DNA from: Proteiniborus sp. DW1
Lineage (GTDB): Bacteria > Bacillota > Clostridia > Tissierellales > Proteiniboraceae
Reading direction: 5' to 3'
Length of the DNA stretch: 64,000 nucleotides
Assembly (NCBI RefSeq): GCF_900095305.1
Contig: NZ_FMDO01000031.1
Location: forward strand, 1-64,000
Shown: positions 46,040-55,441 of the stretch, one piece after another
Layout: each line of letters starts with the position of its first letter
Position numbering within the stretch: the first letter of the stretch is position 1
Translations under genes and position numbers: made by a program
Notes under the pieces: generated by a model
What the model was told of the DNA's origin: nothing
What the model saw: the letters and a program-made list of their open reading frames with translations, nothing else
Databases searched by the model: none

Positions 46040-47863
46040 ATGAGGAAATATCTGATCTTATCAACATTAATTGTACTTGTATTAGCACTATCATTATTAG
46101 TTACAGGCTGTCAAGCATCAAAAGACCCATCTGATGGTAAAGTTGTACAAGCAGATACTATTGATGATGAGAAGAATGAACAAAAAGAAGAAAACAAAAA
46201 TAAGGAAGAAATATCAGAAGAAGAAAAAAGAGCTGAGTATGAAAAGAAAATTGCAGAAAGAGAAGCTTTAGAAGAGCAAAGAAAGAAGGACCTAGGAGAT
46301 TTTTATGTACCCTTGCTTCCACTAGATGATAATAGGGAGATAAAAAAGGTGGAAGCTAAGGGACTTTTTGTGACAGGCAATGTGGCTGGTATGCCTGTAG
46401 ACAAGGCAAATGTACAGTTATATGCAGATTATACAAGAGCCTTACATGAAAAAAATAATACTAAGATTAATGAATTAAAATCTCAAGCGGACAATCTTAA
46501 TAAATTTGAAAAAATATTAGGAATAGCTGTAGCTACAGAAATCAACACTTTAGTTATTGACGTAAAAGATGATGATGGACGAATGACATATAAAAGTAAT
46601 ATAGCAATTGTAGAACAGGTAGAGGCAGATAAAAACCCTAGAATTAAAGATGTCAAAGCATTGATAGAATTACTTAAGGAGTATGATATTTATCCTATAG
46701 CTAGGATTGTAACATTTAAAGACAAAAATTTTGCTAGCCATAGAACAGACCATGCTATTCAGTTAAAATCAGGAGGAGTTTGGAGAGATAATAAAGGTGT
46801 TGCATGGGTAAACCCATATGATAAATTTGTGTGGGATTATAATATAGCTATTGCAAAGGAAGCGGTACTGAATGGTTTTGAGGAAATCCAATTTGATTAT
46901 ATACGCTTTCCAGATAACGCAAAGAAATATAATCCTATAACAGATTTTCCAGGTAGAGATGGTAGAGCTAAGGATGAAGCAATAGAAGATTTCTTAGAAT
47001 ATGCAAAACAAGAATTGGAGCCTTATAAAGTAAATATAGCAGCTGATGTTTTTGGAGTTATCACAAAATCTTGGGATGACAAGCCAGAAGATATTGGACA
47101 AACCTGGAGGAAAATGGCTAGGAGCATAGATTATATGTGTCCAATGATTTATCCTAGTCACTACAGTACAGGCTGGTATGGATATAAAGTACCAGATCAA
47201 GAACCTTATGGGGTTTTAGCAGGAGCATTAAAAGAAGCCATTGAAAGAAATGCTTCACTAAAGAATCCCCCAGTAATTAGACCTTGGATACAAGGCTTTA
47301 CAGCTACTTGGGTTCCAGGGTATATAAAATATAATCCGAAGGAAGTTAGAGAACAAATATTAGCTGGTAAAGAGCTTGGAATTAATGAATACCTAGTTTG
47401 GAACGCAAGTAATGTTTATGATCCTCTTGCTTATTTTCCAATGGAAGCAGAAAACAACGTCATACATCCAGCTAAGAGACCAGATAAAGAAAAGGACTTA
47501 ATAGGTAGAACACCTGAAAGTGTATTAAAAGACTATTTAAGTGCAGAGAAGAATAAAGTTTATTCAAAGATGTATCTACTTACGCCAATTAAGGATAGAG
47601 TGTTTGATTATGAAGAATTTAAAGCTAGTATAGAGTCATTAAATCTAAAATTAATTAAATTTGACGTAAGAGAATATACTTTAATCGATGAAAACAATGC
47701 AGAAGTTAAGCTTTCCTATGAATACAGTCAGCAAATAGATGACAAAGAATTAAAAGCAGTAAATGAAGAAGATACATGGAAGCTTAAAAAGGAAAATGGG
47801 ATCTGGAAAGTCGTAAGACCAGAAATAAAACCTGTAGAAGAACAAATACAGGCTACAAACTAA
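46040..47863 (+). CDS. Putative glycoside hydrolase lipoprotein (DUF4015)
   Basis: Surface lipoprotein of 607 residues. It has a signal peptide with Cys24 (LLVTGC), an acidic, coiled-coil-like linker (about 35-85, rich in Glu and Lys), then a TIM-barrel DUF4015 domain: TEINTLVIDVKDDDGRMTYK, GFEEIQFDYIRFPD, IAADVFGVITKSWDD, MCPMIYPSHYSTGWYG and VIRPWIQGFTATW. Catalysis is presumed on a polysaccharide, never shown for most members. A C-terminal NTF2-like domain (about 490-600) follows. GGAGG is 12 bases before the ATG, a long gap. Confidence 0.85.
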   Translation: MRKYLILSTLIVLVLALSLLVTGCQASKDPSDGKVVQADTIDDEKNEQKEENKNKEEISEEEKRAEYEKKIAEREALEEQRKKDLGDFYVPLLPLDDNREIKKVEAKGLFVTGNVAGMPVDKANVQLYADYTRALHEKNNTKINELKSQADNLNKFEKILGIAVATEINTLVIDVKDDDGRMTYKSNIAIVEQVEADKNPRIKDVKALIELLKEYDIYPIARIVTFKDKNFASHRTDHAIQLKSGGVWRDNKGVAWVNPYDKFVWDYNIAIAKEAVLNGFEEIQFDYIRFPDNAKKYNPITDFPGRDGRAKDEAIEDFLEYAKQELEPYKVNIAADVFGVITKSWDDKPEDIGQTWRKMARSIDYMCPMIYPSHYSTGWYGYKVPDQEPYGVLAGALKEAIERNASLKNPPVIRPWIQGFTATWVPGYIKYNPKEVREQILAGKELGINEYLVWNASNVYDPLAYFPMEAENNVIHPAKRPDKEKDLIGRTPESVLKDYLSAEKNKVYSKMYLLTPIKDRVFDYEEFKASIESLNLKLIKFDVREYTLIDENNAEVKLSYEYSQQIDDKELKAVNEEDTWKLKKENGIWKVVRPEIKPVEEQIQATN

Positions 47864-47883
47864 GATGTAAGATGCAATATTGT

Positions 47884-47942
47884 TATGACCCTTTGTCATG
47901 TTTAGATTGATCATAATCAACCTAAGAAAGCAAAGGGTCATA
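47884..47942. repeat. Long imperfect palindrome
   Basis: Outer arms TATGACCCTTTG / CAAAGGGTCATA pair perfectly. An inner near-palindrome (TTAGATTGAT ... CAACCTAA) forms a second stem with one mismatch, giving a 59-base hairpin. There is no T run after it. It differs in sequence from the three AAAGAGATTCTTC elements. It lies 20 bases after the hydrolase gene. Confidence 0.7.
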
Positions 47943-48075
47943 TAGCTTTATATAAGCAATTTTCAGTAAGTAAATATATCATAGAATTGATTTCGGTATT
48001 TTGTTTATTGCTATATGGGAACTAATAAATTAAAATAGATATGGACTCATAAATACTTCAGAAAGAGTGAATATA

Positions 48076-48978
48076 TTGTTTGGATACGTGACACCTTATA
48101 AAAGTGAACTAAAAGTTAGAGAATATGATATGTTTAAAGCATATTACTGTGGTCTTTGCAAGACCCTTGGAAAAGAGTTTAATAATATAGTAAGGTTTGG
48201 GTTGAATTATGACTTGACCTTTTTAGCCTTATTGTTATCTTCCATAGAAGAAGAGAAAGAGATAATAACAAGAGAAGGTTGCATAGCTAATCCCATAAAA
48301 AAGAAGTTCATAGTAAATACAAATAAACCCTTAATTTATACTTCAAATATGAGCGTTATGCTCATATATTATAAGTTGTTAGATGATTGGAAGGACGAAA
48401 AATCCATAAAGTCTTTAATAGGGACTATTCCCTTTCTTTTTCCACTTAAAAAGGCAAACAATACATATAATAGTAAAGCACATATTATAAAAGAGTGCTT
48501 AGATAGACTTACAGAATTAGAAAAAAATAAATGTAGTCGAATAGATGAAGCTGCAGACACTTTCGGTAAGCTTATGGAAGAAATATCAGTTCCAGACTAT
48601 ATAGAAGATAACAAGATTGAAAGAGTGCTTAAATGGATAGGTTACAATCTTGGAAGGTGGATATATATATTAGATGCTTTTAATGATATAGAAGAAGATA
48701 TTAAGAATGCTAGCTATAATCCTATACTCATACAATATAACTATAAAGATAGTGAGGAAATAGATTATTTTAAAAATAGGGTAGTAGCACCGATAGAATT
48801 TTCGCTGATCATGTCTTTAGAGGCAATTGCAAAAAGTTTTGAAATTCTTAATATTAGAAAAAATCAAGGTATAATTGAAAATATAATATACATGGGAACT
48901 CGACATAAGATGGACCTTATACTAAATAAAAGGGAGGGCTTAAAGCATGAGAAATCCATATCAAGTTTTAGAAATTAG
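48076..48978 (+). CDS. DUF5685 family protein
   Basis: Protein of 300 residues, mainly helical. The beginning ([20 protein letters not shown] with [11 protein letters not shown]) is the hallmark of DUF5685, a clostridial family of unknown function. Conserved Cys residues in YYCGLCK and [10 protein letters not shown] may bind metal. TTG at 48076 is preferred since it gives this canonical start and has GAAAGAG 8 bases upstream; GTG 48067 is in frame. It overlaps the DnaJ-domain gene by 32 bases. Confidence 0.82.
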   Translation: MFGYVTPYKSELKVREYDMFKAYYCGLCKTLGKEFNNIVRFGLNYDLTFLALLLSSIEEEKEIITREGCIANPIKKKFIVNTNKPLIYTSNMSVMLIYYKLLDDWKDEKSIKSLIGTIPFLFPLKKANNTYNSKAHIIKECLDRLTELEKNKCSRIDEAADTFGKLMEEISVPDYIEDNKIERVLKWIGYNLGRWIYILDAFNDIEEDIKNASYNPILIQYNYKDSEEIDYFKNRVVAPIEFSLIMSLEAIAKSFEILNIRKNQGIIENIIYMGTRHKMDLILNKREGLKHEKSISSFRN

Positions 48979-49567
48979 AGAAGGTGCTAGTGAAGAGGAA
49001 ATAAAAGCAGCATATAAAAGGTTGGTTAGAAAGTATCACCCAGACCAATACGCTAATAATCCCTTATCAGACTTAGCAGAAGAAAAATTAAAGGAAGTAA
49101 ATGAGGCTTATGATATATTAATGAAAAACAAAAGTAACTATAACAGAAATCAAGAGAGTAATAATTGGGATAACCAGCAATATAATAATAGTAGTTCAAA
49201 TCTTTATTCACAGATTAGAGCTCATATTGAAAGAGGGAATATTAATCAGGCAGATCAAATGTTAGAAGGCATAACAAATAGAGATGCTGAATGGAATTAT
49301 TTAAAGGGAATTATATTTTTAAGACGTGGATGGTATGACATGGCGTATCAGCATATTCAACTAGCAGTAAATCTTGAACCTTATAATATTGAGTATAGAT
49401 CAGCACTAAATAACCTAGCTTCTAGAGCAAATACATATAGAGATGTGGGAACAAGCAGAGGCTATAGAAATGATCCTTCTTTCTGTGAGATATGTCAGTG
49501 CTTAATCTGTAGCGACTGCCTATGTGAATGTTTGGGAGGAGACCTTATAAGCTGTTGTGTTTTTTAG
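48947..49567 (+). CDS. J-domain protein with TPR-like region and Cys-rich tail
   Basis: Protein of 206 residues. An N-terminal J domain (residues 1-60) has the HPD motif ([10 protein letters not shown]). Then come an Asn/Tyr/Ser linker, a helical repeat region (about 85-165), and a tail with nine Cys in the last 30 residues ([20 protein letters not shown], then ISCC). The tail could bind metal or be lipid-modified. It overlaps the DUF5685 gene, so the two are coupled and probably work together. Confidence 0.85.
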   Translation: MRNPYQVLEIREGASEEEIKAAYKRLVRKYHPDQYANNPLSDLAEEKLKEVNEAYDILMKNKSNYNRNQESNNWDNQQYNNSSSNLYSQIRAHIERGNINQADQMLEGITNRDAEWNYLKGIIFLRRGWYDMAYQHIQLAVNLEPYNIEYRSALNNLASRANTYRDVGTSRGYRNDPSFCEICQCLICSDCLCECLGGDLISCCVF

Positions 49568-49579
49568 GAGGTAATATAA

Positions 49580-50098
49580 TTGAGAAGATATACCAGTAAA
49601 TCACAGAAAGTTGCTCTAGGTGGCATAGTGACTCTTTTATCAACTGTATCACTATATATATCTTCTATACTACCGACAAATAGACTTTTTTTCTTTGCTT
49701 TAAGTACATTTTTTCTTGCAGTGATTATTATTGAGAGTAATATTAGACTTGGAATATTAGTTTATTTTACTTCATCCATACTTAGCTTTATTTTAATACC
49801 AAATAAAACTATAGTATTACCATACATTATTTTTTTTGGTTATTATGCAGTACTAAAATCATTGATTGAAAGAATAAACATACTTGTGGTTGAATTGCTT
49901 ATAAAACTGTTGTTATATAATTTATCTATCTATATTACATATAGTATTGTAAGTAGAGTTTTTATAGGAGATATAATAATTAAGCTTCCTGTATGGGCAA
50001 TTTTTATACTAATGCAAGTCATATTCATAGTATATGATTATGCTTTTAGTCTAGGAGTATATTTTTATCGAAACAAGATAAGACCTAAAATAAGATGA
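49580..50098 (+). CDS. Multi-spanning membrane protein of unknown function
   Basis: Protein of 172 residues with about five hydrophobic segments and almost no soluble part. I do not recognise a family. The TTG start follows GGAGGT by 7 bases, 12 bases after the DnaJ-domain gene. It belongs to a trio with DUF5685 and the J-domain protein, and could be their membrane partner. A terminator follows directly. Confidence 0.7.
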   Translation: MRRYTSKSQKVALGGIVTLLSTVSLYISSILPTNRLFFFALSTFFLAVIIIESNIRLGILVYFTSSILSFILIPNKTIVLPYIIFFGYYAVLKSLIERINILVVELLIKLLLYNLSIYITYSIVSRVFIGDIIIKLPVWAIFILMQVIFIVYDYAFSLGVYFYRNKIRPKIR

Positions 50099-50105
50099 GC
50101 AGCTA

Positions 50106-50130
50106 GCCACTCTAAGGAGTGGCATTTTAT
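50106..50130 (+). terminator. Terminator after the DUF5685 trio
   Basis: GCCACTC / GAGTGGC stem of 7 bp with loop TAAG, followed by ATTTTATTTT. Confidence 0.75.
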
Positions 50131-50157
50131 TTTCCTTTTATGATAAAAAACAATAAT

Positions 50158-50189
50158 AAAAATGCATAAATATACGTTATGCATTTTTT
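50158..50189. terminator. Second hairpin, symmetric in both directions
   Basis: AAAAATGCATAA pairs with TTATGCATTTTT around a 7-base loop, followed by TTATGC. It works as a second terminator. The symmetrical TGCATAAAT halves also resemble arginine-repressor half sites, and the next operon imports an amino acid; this alternative is weak. Confidence 0.55.
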
Positions 50190-50331
50190 ATGCAAATCAT
50201 AGAAAAAGAAGATTAAGCTTCTAATCAAAATGAAAACGTTACCTATTAATAAGAAATTATGTTATTTAATTATATTTATGCTAAATGTGATAAAATGCAA
50301 AATTTTAATATCTAAAATTTAAAAAAATTAC

Positions 50332-50360
50332 TTGCAAATATATACGAAAAGATGTATTAT
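50332..50360 (+). promoter_or_regulatory. Sigma-A type promoter for the amino acid ABC operon
   Basis: TTGCAA (50332-50337), 17 bases, TATTAT (50355-50360), about 36 bases before the start codon. Confidence 0.55.
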
Positions 50361-50395
50361 TATAAAATCGATACAAAATTTAAGGGGGAATTCAA

Positions 50396-51175
50396 ATGAT
50401 AAAAAGATTAAAAAAAATTATTACTGCATCTATGATTTTATCAATAACAGTAATTGGACTTACTGGATGTGGAAAAGAAACAGATAAAATAGTACTTGGG
50501 ACAAGTGCCGATTATCCACCATACGAATTTCATAAGGAAGTTAATGGAAAAGACACTATAGTTGGCTTTGATATAGAGATAGCTAAAGAAATAGCCAAAG
50601 ATTTAGGTGTAGAGTTAGAAATAAAAGACATGGAATTTGGGGGATTACTAGCAGATTTAAAAACAAATAAAGTTGATTTTGTAATAGCTGGAATGACTCC
50701 TGATGCGGAGAGAGCAAAGGAAGTAGATTTCTCTACTATTTACTATAATGCAGAACACGGACTAGTGATTAACAAAAAGGATATTGATAAATACAAAGAT
50801 ATATCTGACTTAAAAGGTAAAATCATAGGAGTTCAAAAAGGTTCAATTCAAGAAGATATAGCTACAGAGCAAATCGAAGGTGCACAAATAAAAGCTCTTG
50901 GAAAAGTATCTAACTTAATACTTGAGCTAAAAACAGGAAAGGTAGATGCAGTTGTAGTAGAACAACCTGTGGCTGGTGCATATGTTAAAAATAACGCTGA
51001 ACTATATATGACAGATATTATATTCAAGGATGAAGAAGGTGGCTCGGCAGTAGCTGTAAAAAAAGGCAATAAGGAATTATTAGATTCAATAAATAAAACA
51101 ATAGAAAGACTAATAAAAGAAAATAAAATAGACGAATTTGTTTTAAATGCAACTGAAAGCATAGATAATGAATAG
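50396..51175 (+). CDS. Polar amino acid ABC transporter substrate-binding lipoprotein
   Basis: Family 3 solute-binding protein of 259 residues. A signal peptide with lipobox Cys25 (IGLTGC) is followed by TSADYPPYEF, VGFDIEIAKEIAKDLG, DFVIAGMTPDAERAKEVDFS and VGVQKGSIQEDIATE-type blocks. Ligand class is a polar or basic amino acid; arginine or glutamine are the usual candidates for this set. GGGGG lies about 8 bases before the ATG. Confidence 0.9.
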   Translation: MIKRLKKIITASMILSITVIGLTGCGKETDKIVLGTSADYPPYEFHKEVNGKDTIVGFDIEIAKEIAKDLGVELEIKDMEFGGLLADLKTNKVDFVIAGMTPDAERAKEVDFSTIYYNAEHGLVINKKDIDKYKDISDLKGKIIGVQKGSIQEDIATEQIEGAQIKALGKVSNLILELKTGKVDAVVVEQPVAGAYVKNNAELYMTDIIFKDEEGGSAVAVKKGNKELLDSINKTIERLIKENKIDEFVLNATESIDNE

Positions 51176-51218
51176 GCTAATGAGTAATTAGTCCTCATAT
51201 TCAGTAGGAGGTAAAGAA

Positions 51219-51863
51219 GTGTTAGACTTTAGTTTCTTAAGTAAATACTATATGTTTTTTCTAATAGGAGTAAAAAACACTGTTATAATAGCATTCTTTT
51301 CAGTAATCTTTGGAGTAGTGTTAGGAACTCTATTAGGATTAATGAGGCAATCTAAAATTAAAATATTGAAGATAATTGCAACAGCCTATATAGAATTCGT
51401 TAGAGGTACACCTCTTCTGGTTCAGCTATTTATAGTATATTACGGCTTACCAATTAATCTTTCGACAGTACCAGCGGGTATTGTAGCTTTGACACTAAAT
51501 AGTGGTGCATATGTAGCTGAAATTATCAGAGCTGGAATCGAAGCTATTGATAAAGGTCAAATGGAAGCTGCAAGATCTTTGGGTATGTCTCATGTCCAGT
51601 CAATGAGATATATAATACTTCCACAGGCATTAAAAAACATACTACCTGTATTGGGAAATGAGTTTATAACTATTATTAAGGAATCTTCTATTGTATCTGT
51701 TATTGGTGTGCCTGAGATAATGTACAATGCTGAGACGGTGAGGGGAAATACGTTTAAGCCCTTCGAGCCTCTACTAGTAGCAGCAGTGTTATATTTTGTA
51801 TTGACCTACACTTTATCGAAGTTAGTTGGTAAACTTGAGAGGAGGCTAAAAAATAGTGATTAG
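51219..51863 (+). CDS. Polar amino acid ABC transporter permease
   Basis: Permease of 214 residues of the HisM/GlnP type, about five membrane segments, with [19 protein letters not shown] and the [20 protein letters not shown] docking loop. A single permease suggests a homodimeric channel. The GTG start follows AGGAGG by 8 bases. It overlaps the ATPase gene by 8 bases. Confidence 0.92.
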   Translation: MLDFSFLSKYYMFFLIGVKNTVIIAFFSVIFGVVLGTLLGLMRQSKIKILKIIATAYIEFVRGTPLLVQLFIVYYGLPINLSTVPAGIVALTLNSGAYVAEIIRAGIEAIDKGQMEAARSLGMSHVQSMRYIILPQALKNILPVLGNEFITIIKESSIVSVIGVPEIMYNAETVRGNTFKPFEPLLVAAVLYFVLTYTLSKLVGKLERRLKNSD

Positions 51864-52581
51864 GGTAAGAAATCTATGTAAAAAATTTGCTGACCTAGAG
51901 GTTTTAAATAATATAAGCACAGATATTAATAAAGGTGAGGTCCTTGTAATTATAGGTCCTAGTGGTTCAGGGAAAAGTACTTTTTTAAGATGTCTTAATC
52001 TTCTTGAAGAGCCTACATCAGGAGAAATAATTTTTGAAGGAACTTCCATAACAAGTAAAGACAATGATATAAATTTACTAAGACAAAAGATGGGTATGGT
52101 TTTTCAACAGTTTAACTTATTTCCTCATTTAACAGTATTAGAAAATATAACAATAGCGCCTATAAAAGTCAAAGGTATGTCTAAAGAAGAAGCAGAAAAA
52201 ATTGCTTTAAACCTTTTAAAGAGAATAGGTCTAGAAGATAAAGCAAATGCGTATCCTCAAAATCTTTCAGGAGGACAAAAACAAAGAATAGCTATAACCA
52301 GAGCTTTAGCAATGTCCCCAGATGTGCTTTTATTTGATGAACCTACATCTGCATTAGATCCTGAAATGGTTGGAGAAGTGCTTGATGTAATGAAGGATTT
52401 AGCTAAAGATGGAATGACTATGATAGTGGTTACTCATGAAATGGGTTTTGCTAAAGAAGTTGCAGATAGGGTTTTTTTTATGGACAATGGGTATATAATA
52501 GAGGAAGGAGCTGCGGGCGAAGTTTTTAAAGCACCTAAAAGTCAAAGGACTAAAGACTTTCTTGCTAAATTGCTAGTTTAG
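51856..52581 (+). CDS. Polar amino acid ABC transporter ATP-binding protein
   Basis: ATPase of 241 residues, GlnQ/ArtM type. Walker [10 protein letters not shown], signature NLSGGQKQR, Walker [15 protein letters not shown] and H-loop [16 protein letters not shown] are complete. GTG start at 51856 overlaps the permease end, behind GAGAGGAGG. The stop codon lies in a perfect 9-bp hairpin (CTTGCTAAA / TTTAGCAAG, 52561-52585) without a T run, which may protect the mRNA end. Confidence 0.93.
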   Translation: MIRVRNLCKKFADLEVLNNISTDINKGEVLVIIGPSGSGKSTFLRCLNLLEEPTSGEIIFEGTSITSKDNDINLLRQKMGMVFQQFNLFPHLTVLENITIAPIKVKGMSKEEAEKIALNLLKRIGLEDKANAYPQNLSGGQKQRIAITRALAMSPDVLLFDEPTSALDPEMVGEVLDVMKDLAKDGMTMIVVTHEMGFAKEVADRVFFMDNGYIIEEGAAGEVFKAPKSQRTKDFLAKLLV

Positions 52582-52673
52582 CAAGAGAGTAAATATATAT
52601 CCTAGTAAAGCAAATATTATTTTTTTGTCAACAATTTATGACAGAAACTTAACTTTATTTGATGTTTATTCTA

Positions 52674-52702
52674 TTGCCCTTTAGAAAACTCCTAGATATA
52701 AT
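52674..52702 (+). promoter_or_regulatory. Sigma-A type promoter for the Gate-domain protein
   Basis: TTGCCC (52674-52679), 17 bases, TATAAT (52697-52702), about 45 bases before the start codon. Confidence 0.5.
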
Positions 52703-52747
52703 TTGAATTGTACTGATACTTAAATACAATGTCTAAGGAGTGGGGCC

Positions 52748-53923
52748 ATGCAGAATATTATAGCAGATAAAGGCAAAAAAAGAAGTCCTTATCTAGATAC
52801 GATTGCCTTTCTTGCATTATTGGTAACGTTTTTTGGTTACATAGGCAGTAAAATGGGTATTAGCAATATGTTTTCGACAATAATGGCAACAGCTTATGAA
52901 CTTTTAGTAGACACAGTATTATATATAATGGCAATAGCAGTACTAGCAGGAGCTTTTGGCAAGTTAGCCACAGAGTTTGGATTGGTAAAGTTATTAAATA
53001 AGATATTTTCACCACTTATGAGACCTTTATACAATCTTCCAGGAGTTGCATCACTTGGAATAATAACTACTTATCTTTCAGATAATCCTGCTATTATTTC
53101 ATTAGCAAAGGATGATGAATATATAAGCTACTTCGAAGAATATGAAACTCCGTGTTTATGTAATCTTGGAACTTCATTTGGTATGGGACTGATTGTCACT
53201 ACCTTTGTTATTGGATTAGGTTATTTTAAAGAAGCAATAGTAGGAAACTTAGGTGCAGTTATTGGTAGTATAGTAAGTGTAAGGATTATGTCCCATAGAT
53301 CAAGAAAAGCATTGGGTATAAGTAAGGCTACTGTAGAAAAAAACTTAAGCAAAAAAGATTTATCAGATACACTGATTGAAAGAACTGAAGGTAGCTTTTT
53401 TGAAAGATTTCTTACTGCATTTCTTGAAGGAGGTAAACTTGGGGTAGATATAGGGCTTGGTATCATTCCTGGTGTACTTGTAATATGTACTATCATAATG
53501 ATATTGACCTTTGGGCCATTAGATCCTTCTATTGGCTATCAAGGTAAAGCTTTTGAAGGAGTAGGTTTATTACCTAAAATTGGAGAAATAATTGCTCCTG
53601 TATCCAAGATATTATTTGGATTTGAAAGACCAGAAGCAATAGCATTTCCTGTAACTGCTCTTGGTGCAGTGGGAGCTGCATTGAGTTTAATGCCAAACTT
53701 TTTACAAAGTGGTATTATCGGTCCAAATGAAGTTGCAGTGTTTACAGCTATGGGAATGTGCTGGAGTGGCTTTTTAAGTACACATGTTGCAATGCTTGAT
53801 GCATTAGGACATAGGAAACTAATTTCAAAGGCTATAAGTAGTCACTTTATTGGAGGAGTAATTGCTGGCATATCAGCTCATTATATTTTAGTACTAATAA
53901 ATTTTTTAAGTAAACTGACCTAG
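52748..53923 (+). CDS. CD0519/CD1768-family membrane protein (nucleoside-recognition Gate domain)
   Basis: Integral membrane protein of 391 residues with about nine hydrophobic segments. The Gate/nucleoside-recognition fold is suggested by GVASLGIITTYLSDNPAIIS, TPCLCNLGTSFGMGLIVTTF and MGMCWSGFLSTHVAMLDALG. Clostridial members are uncharacterised; transport of a small metabolite is likely. Monocistronic: its own promoter lies upstream, and the T-box promoter starts 27 bases after its stop. Confidence 0.78.
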   Translation: MQNIIADKGKKRSPYLDTIAFLALLVTFFGYIGSKMGISNMFSTIMATAYELLVDTVLYIMAIAVLAGAFGKLATEFGLVKLLNKIFSPLMRPLYNLPGVASLGIITTYLSDNPAIISLAKDDEYISYFEEYETPCLCNLGTSFGMGLIVTTFVIGLGYFKEAIVGNLGAVIGSIVSVRIMSHRSRKALGISKATVEKNLSKKDLSDTLIERTEGSFFERFLTAFLEGGKLGVDIGLGIIPGVLVICTIIMILTFGPLDPSIGYQGKAFEGVGLLPKIGEIIAPVSKILFGFERPEAIAFPVTALGAVGAALSLMPNFLQSGIIGPNEVAVFTAMGMCWSGFLSTHVAMLDALGHRKLISKAISSHFIGGVIAGISAHYILVLINFLSKLT

Positions 53924-53950
53924 GTGTTTAGGTTAACGAGATAAAAGATA

Positions 53951-53979
53951 TTGACAACTTAACATAATAAGATTATAAT
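53951..53979 (+). promoter_or_regulatory. Consensus promoter of the asnA T-box leader
   Basis: Perfect TTGACA (53951-53956) and TATAAT (53974-53979) with a 17-base spacer. The transcript would begin near 53986, giving a leader of about 320 bases. Confidence 0.85.
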
Positions 53980-53989
53980 ATTTAAATAT

Positions 53990-54281
53990 AATTAACATAT
54001 TAAAAGACTATGACTAGAAGAGTAGAATAAAGGATATGTTCAAGAGAGTCGGCAGTGGTGGGAATCCGATACATTACTTTATTTGAAGAACATCTATGAG
54101 TTGCTAACCGAAATCTTAAGTGAAAGTAGGCCTAGACGGAACCAAGCCGTTATACCTTGGACAGTATCGATAATTTTCTGTACTGATAGAGTGAGCTATT
54201 ATTTAGCTAATTTAGGTGGCACCGCGGAAGCATATGCTTTTCGTCCTTATTATATGGATGAAAGGCATTTTTATTTTTTTG
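53990..54281 (+). promoter_or_regulatory. T-box leader, asparagine specific
   Basis: tRNA-sensing riboswitch. Stem I carries the conserved AGAGAGTCGG and GGTGGGAATCCGATA region. The specifier position reads GCT-AAC-CGAA, placing an AAC (Asn) codon at 54106-54108. The T-box core AGGTGGCACCGCGG is at 54214-54227. The terminator is 54234-54268 plus T run: stem ATGCTTTTCGTCC / GGATGAAAGGCAT (13 bp with two G-T pairs). The asparagine codon agrees with the downstream asparagine synthetase, so uncharged tRNA-Asn should allow read-through. Confidence 0.93.
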
Positions 54282-54309
54282 ATATATTAACATGAAAGGA
54301 AGAAGAAAG

Positions 54310-55320
54310 ATGTATAAAGATCTTATAGTACCAGATGGATATAAACCAAGTTTAGATGTAATTAATACAGAAATAGCAATAAAAGAAATAAAAGACTGTT
54401 TTGAAAAGGAACTTGCCAGAGAATTAAATTTGATAAGAGTATCGGCTCCACTATTTGTTAGAACAGAGACCGGTCTTAATGATAATTTAAATGGAACTGA
54501 AAAACCAGTTTCTTTTGATATGAAGTATGATAATTCAAAACTAGAAATAGTTCATTCTCTTGCAAAATGGAAAAGAATTGCCCTCGAAAAATATGGATTT
54601 AAACCAGGCTCAGGTCTATATACTGATATGAATGCTATTAGACCTGAAGAGGAATTAGATAATATTCATTCTATTTATGTGGATCAATGGGATTGGGAAC
54701 TAGTTATAGAAAAGAGTCAAAGGACAGAAGAGTATCTTAAAGATATGGTCAGAAGAATTTATAATGTCTTTCTAAGAGTAGAAAAATATATTACAAATAT
54801 TTATCCTCAATTGAAAAAGAACCTACCTAAAGAAATTGCATTTATCACAACACAAGAACTAGAGGATATGTATCCTAACTATACTCCAAAAGAAAGAGAG
54901 TATGCTATAGCTAGAGAAAAGAAGGCGGTATTTCTTATGAAAATTGGCGATTTATTGAATTCAGGGAAGAAGCATGATGGAAGAGCTCCTGATTATGATG
55001 ATTGGAATTTGAATGGTGATATAATTTTTTGGAACCCTATACTTAATCAAGAGATTGAGTTATCATCCATGGGGATTAGAGTAGATGAGAAAGCTCTACT
55101 TGAGCAATTGAAAAAGTCTAATTGCGAGAATAGGCTGAGTTTAGCCTATCATCAAATGCTTATAAATAATGAATTGCCATATACAATAGGTGGCGGAATA
55201 GGACAATCAAGAATATGTATGTTTTTTCTTAATAAGGCTCATATTGGTGAAGTACAGGCATCTGCTTGGCCCGAAGATATGGTTAGAAGTTGCGAAATGG
55301 CAAATATATTTTTGCTTTAG
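54310..55320 (+). CDS. asnA: Aspartate-ammonia ligase (asparagine synthetase A)
   Basis: Makes asparagine from aspartate, ammonia and ATP; class II aminoacyl-tRNA-synthetase-like fold. Its 336 residues include ETGLNDNLNGTEKPVSFD, HSLAKWKRIALEKYGF, GLYTDMNAIRPEEELD, SIYVDQWDWE and IGGGIGQSRICMF. ATG at 54310 has GGAAGAAGAAAG before it; ATG 54292 in frame lacks a spaced ribosome site. It is controlled by the T-box just upstream. Confidence 0.95.
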   Translation: MYKDLIVPDGYKPSLDVINTEIAIKEIKDCFEKELARELNLIRVSAPLFVRTETGLNDNLNGTEKPVSFDMKYDNSKLEIVHSLAKWKRIALEKYGFKPGSGLYTDMNAIRPEEELDNIHSIYVDQWDWELVIEKSQRTEEYLKDMVRRIYNVFLRVEKYITNIYPQLKKNLPKEIAFITTQELEDMYPNYTPKEREYAIAREKKAVFLMKIGDLLNSGKKHDGRAPDYDDWNLNGDIIFWNPILNQEIELSSMGIRVDEKALLEQLKKSNCENRLSLAYHQMLINNELPYTIGGGIGQSRICMFFLNKAHIGEVQASAWPEDMVRSCEMANIFLL

Positions 55321-55342
55321 TGATAATATGATTACTATATGA

Positions 55343-55366
55343 ATCATTGATGCTCAGTGATTTTCT
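55343..55366 (+). terminator. Terminator after asnA
   Basis: ATCATTGA / TCAGTGAT stem of 8 bp (one G-T pair) with a 3-base loop, followed by TTTCTT. Confidence 0.6.
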
Positions 55367-55441
55367 TGAGAAGGTATACATCTTACTATTTTCATGTTAT
55401 TATTGATAATAGTAAGAAGTACTTTATAAGGAGAGATACTT

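Noticed and set aside
54083-54295. A 70-codon plus-strand frame upstream of asnA
   Set aside because: It lies entirely within the T-box leader and its terminator; the bases are explained by RNA structure and there is no ribosome site.
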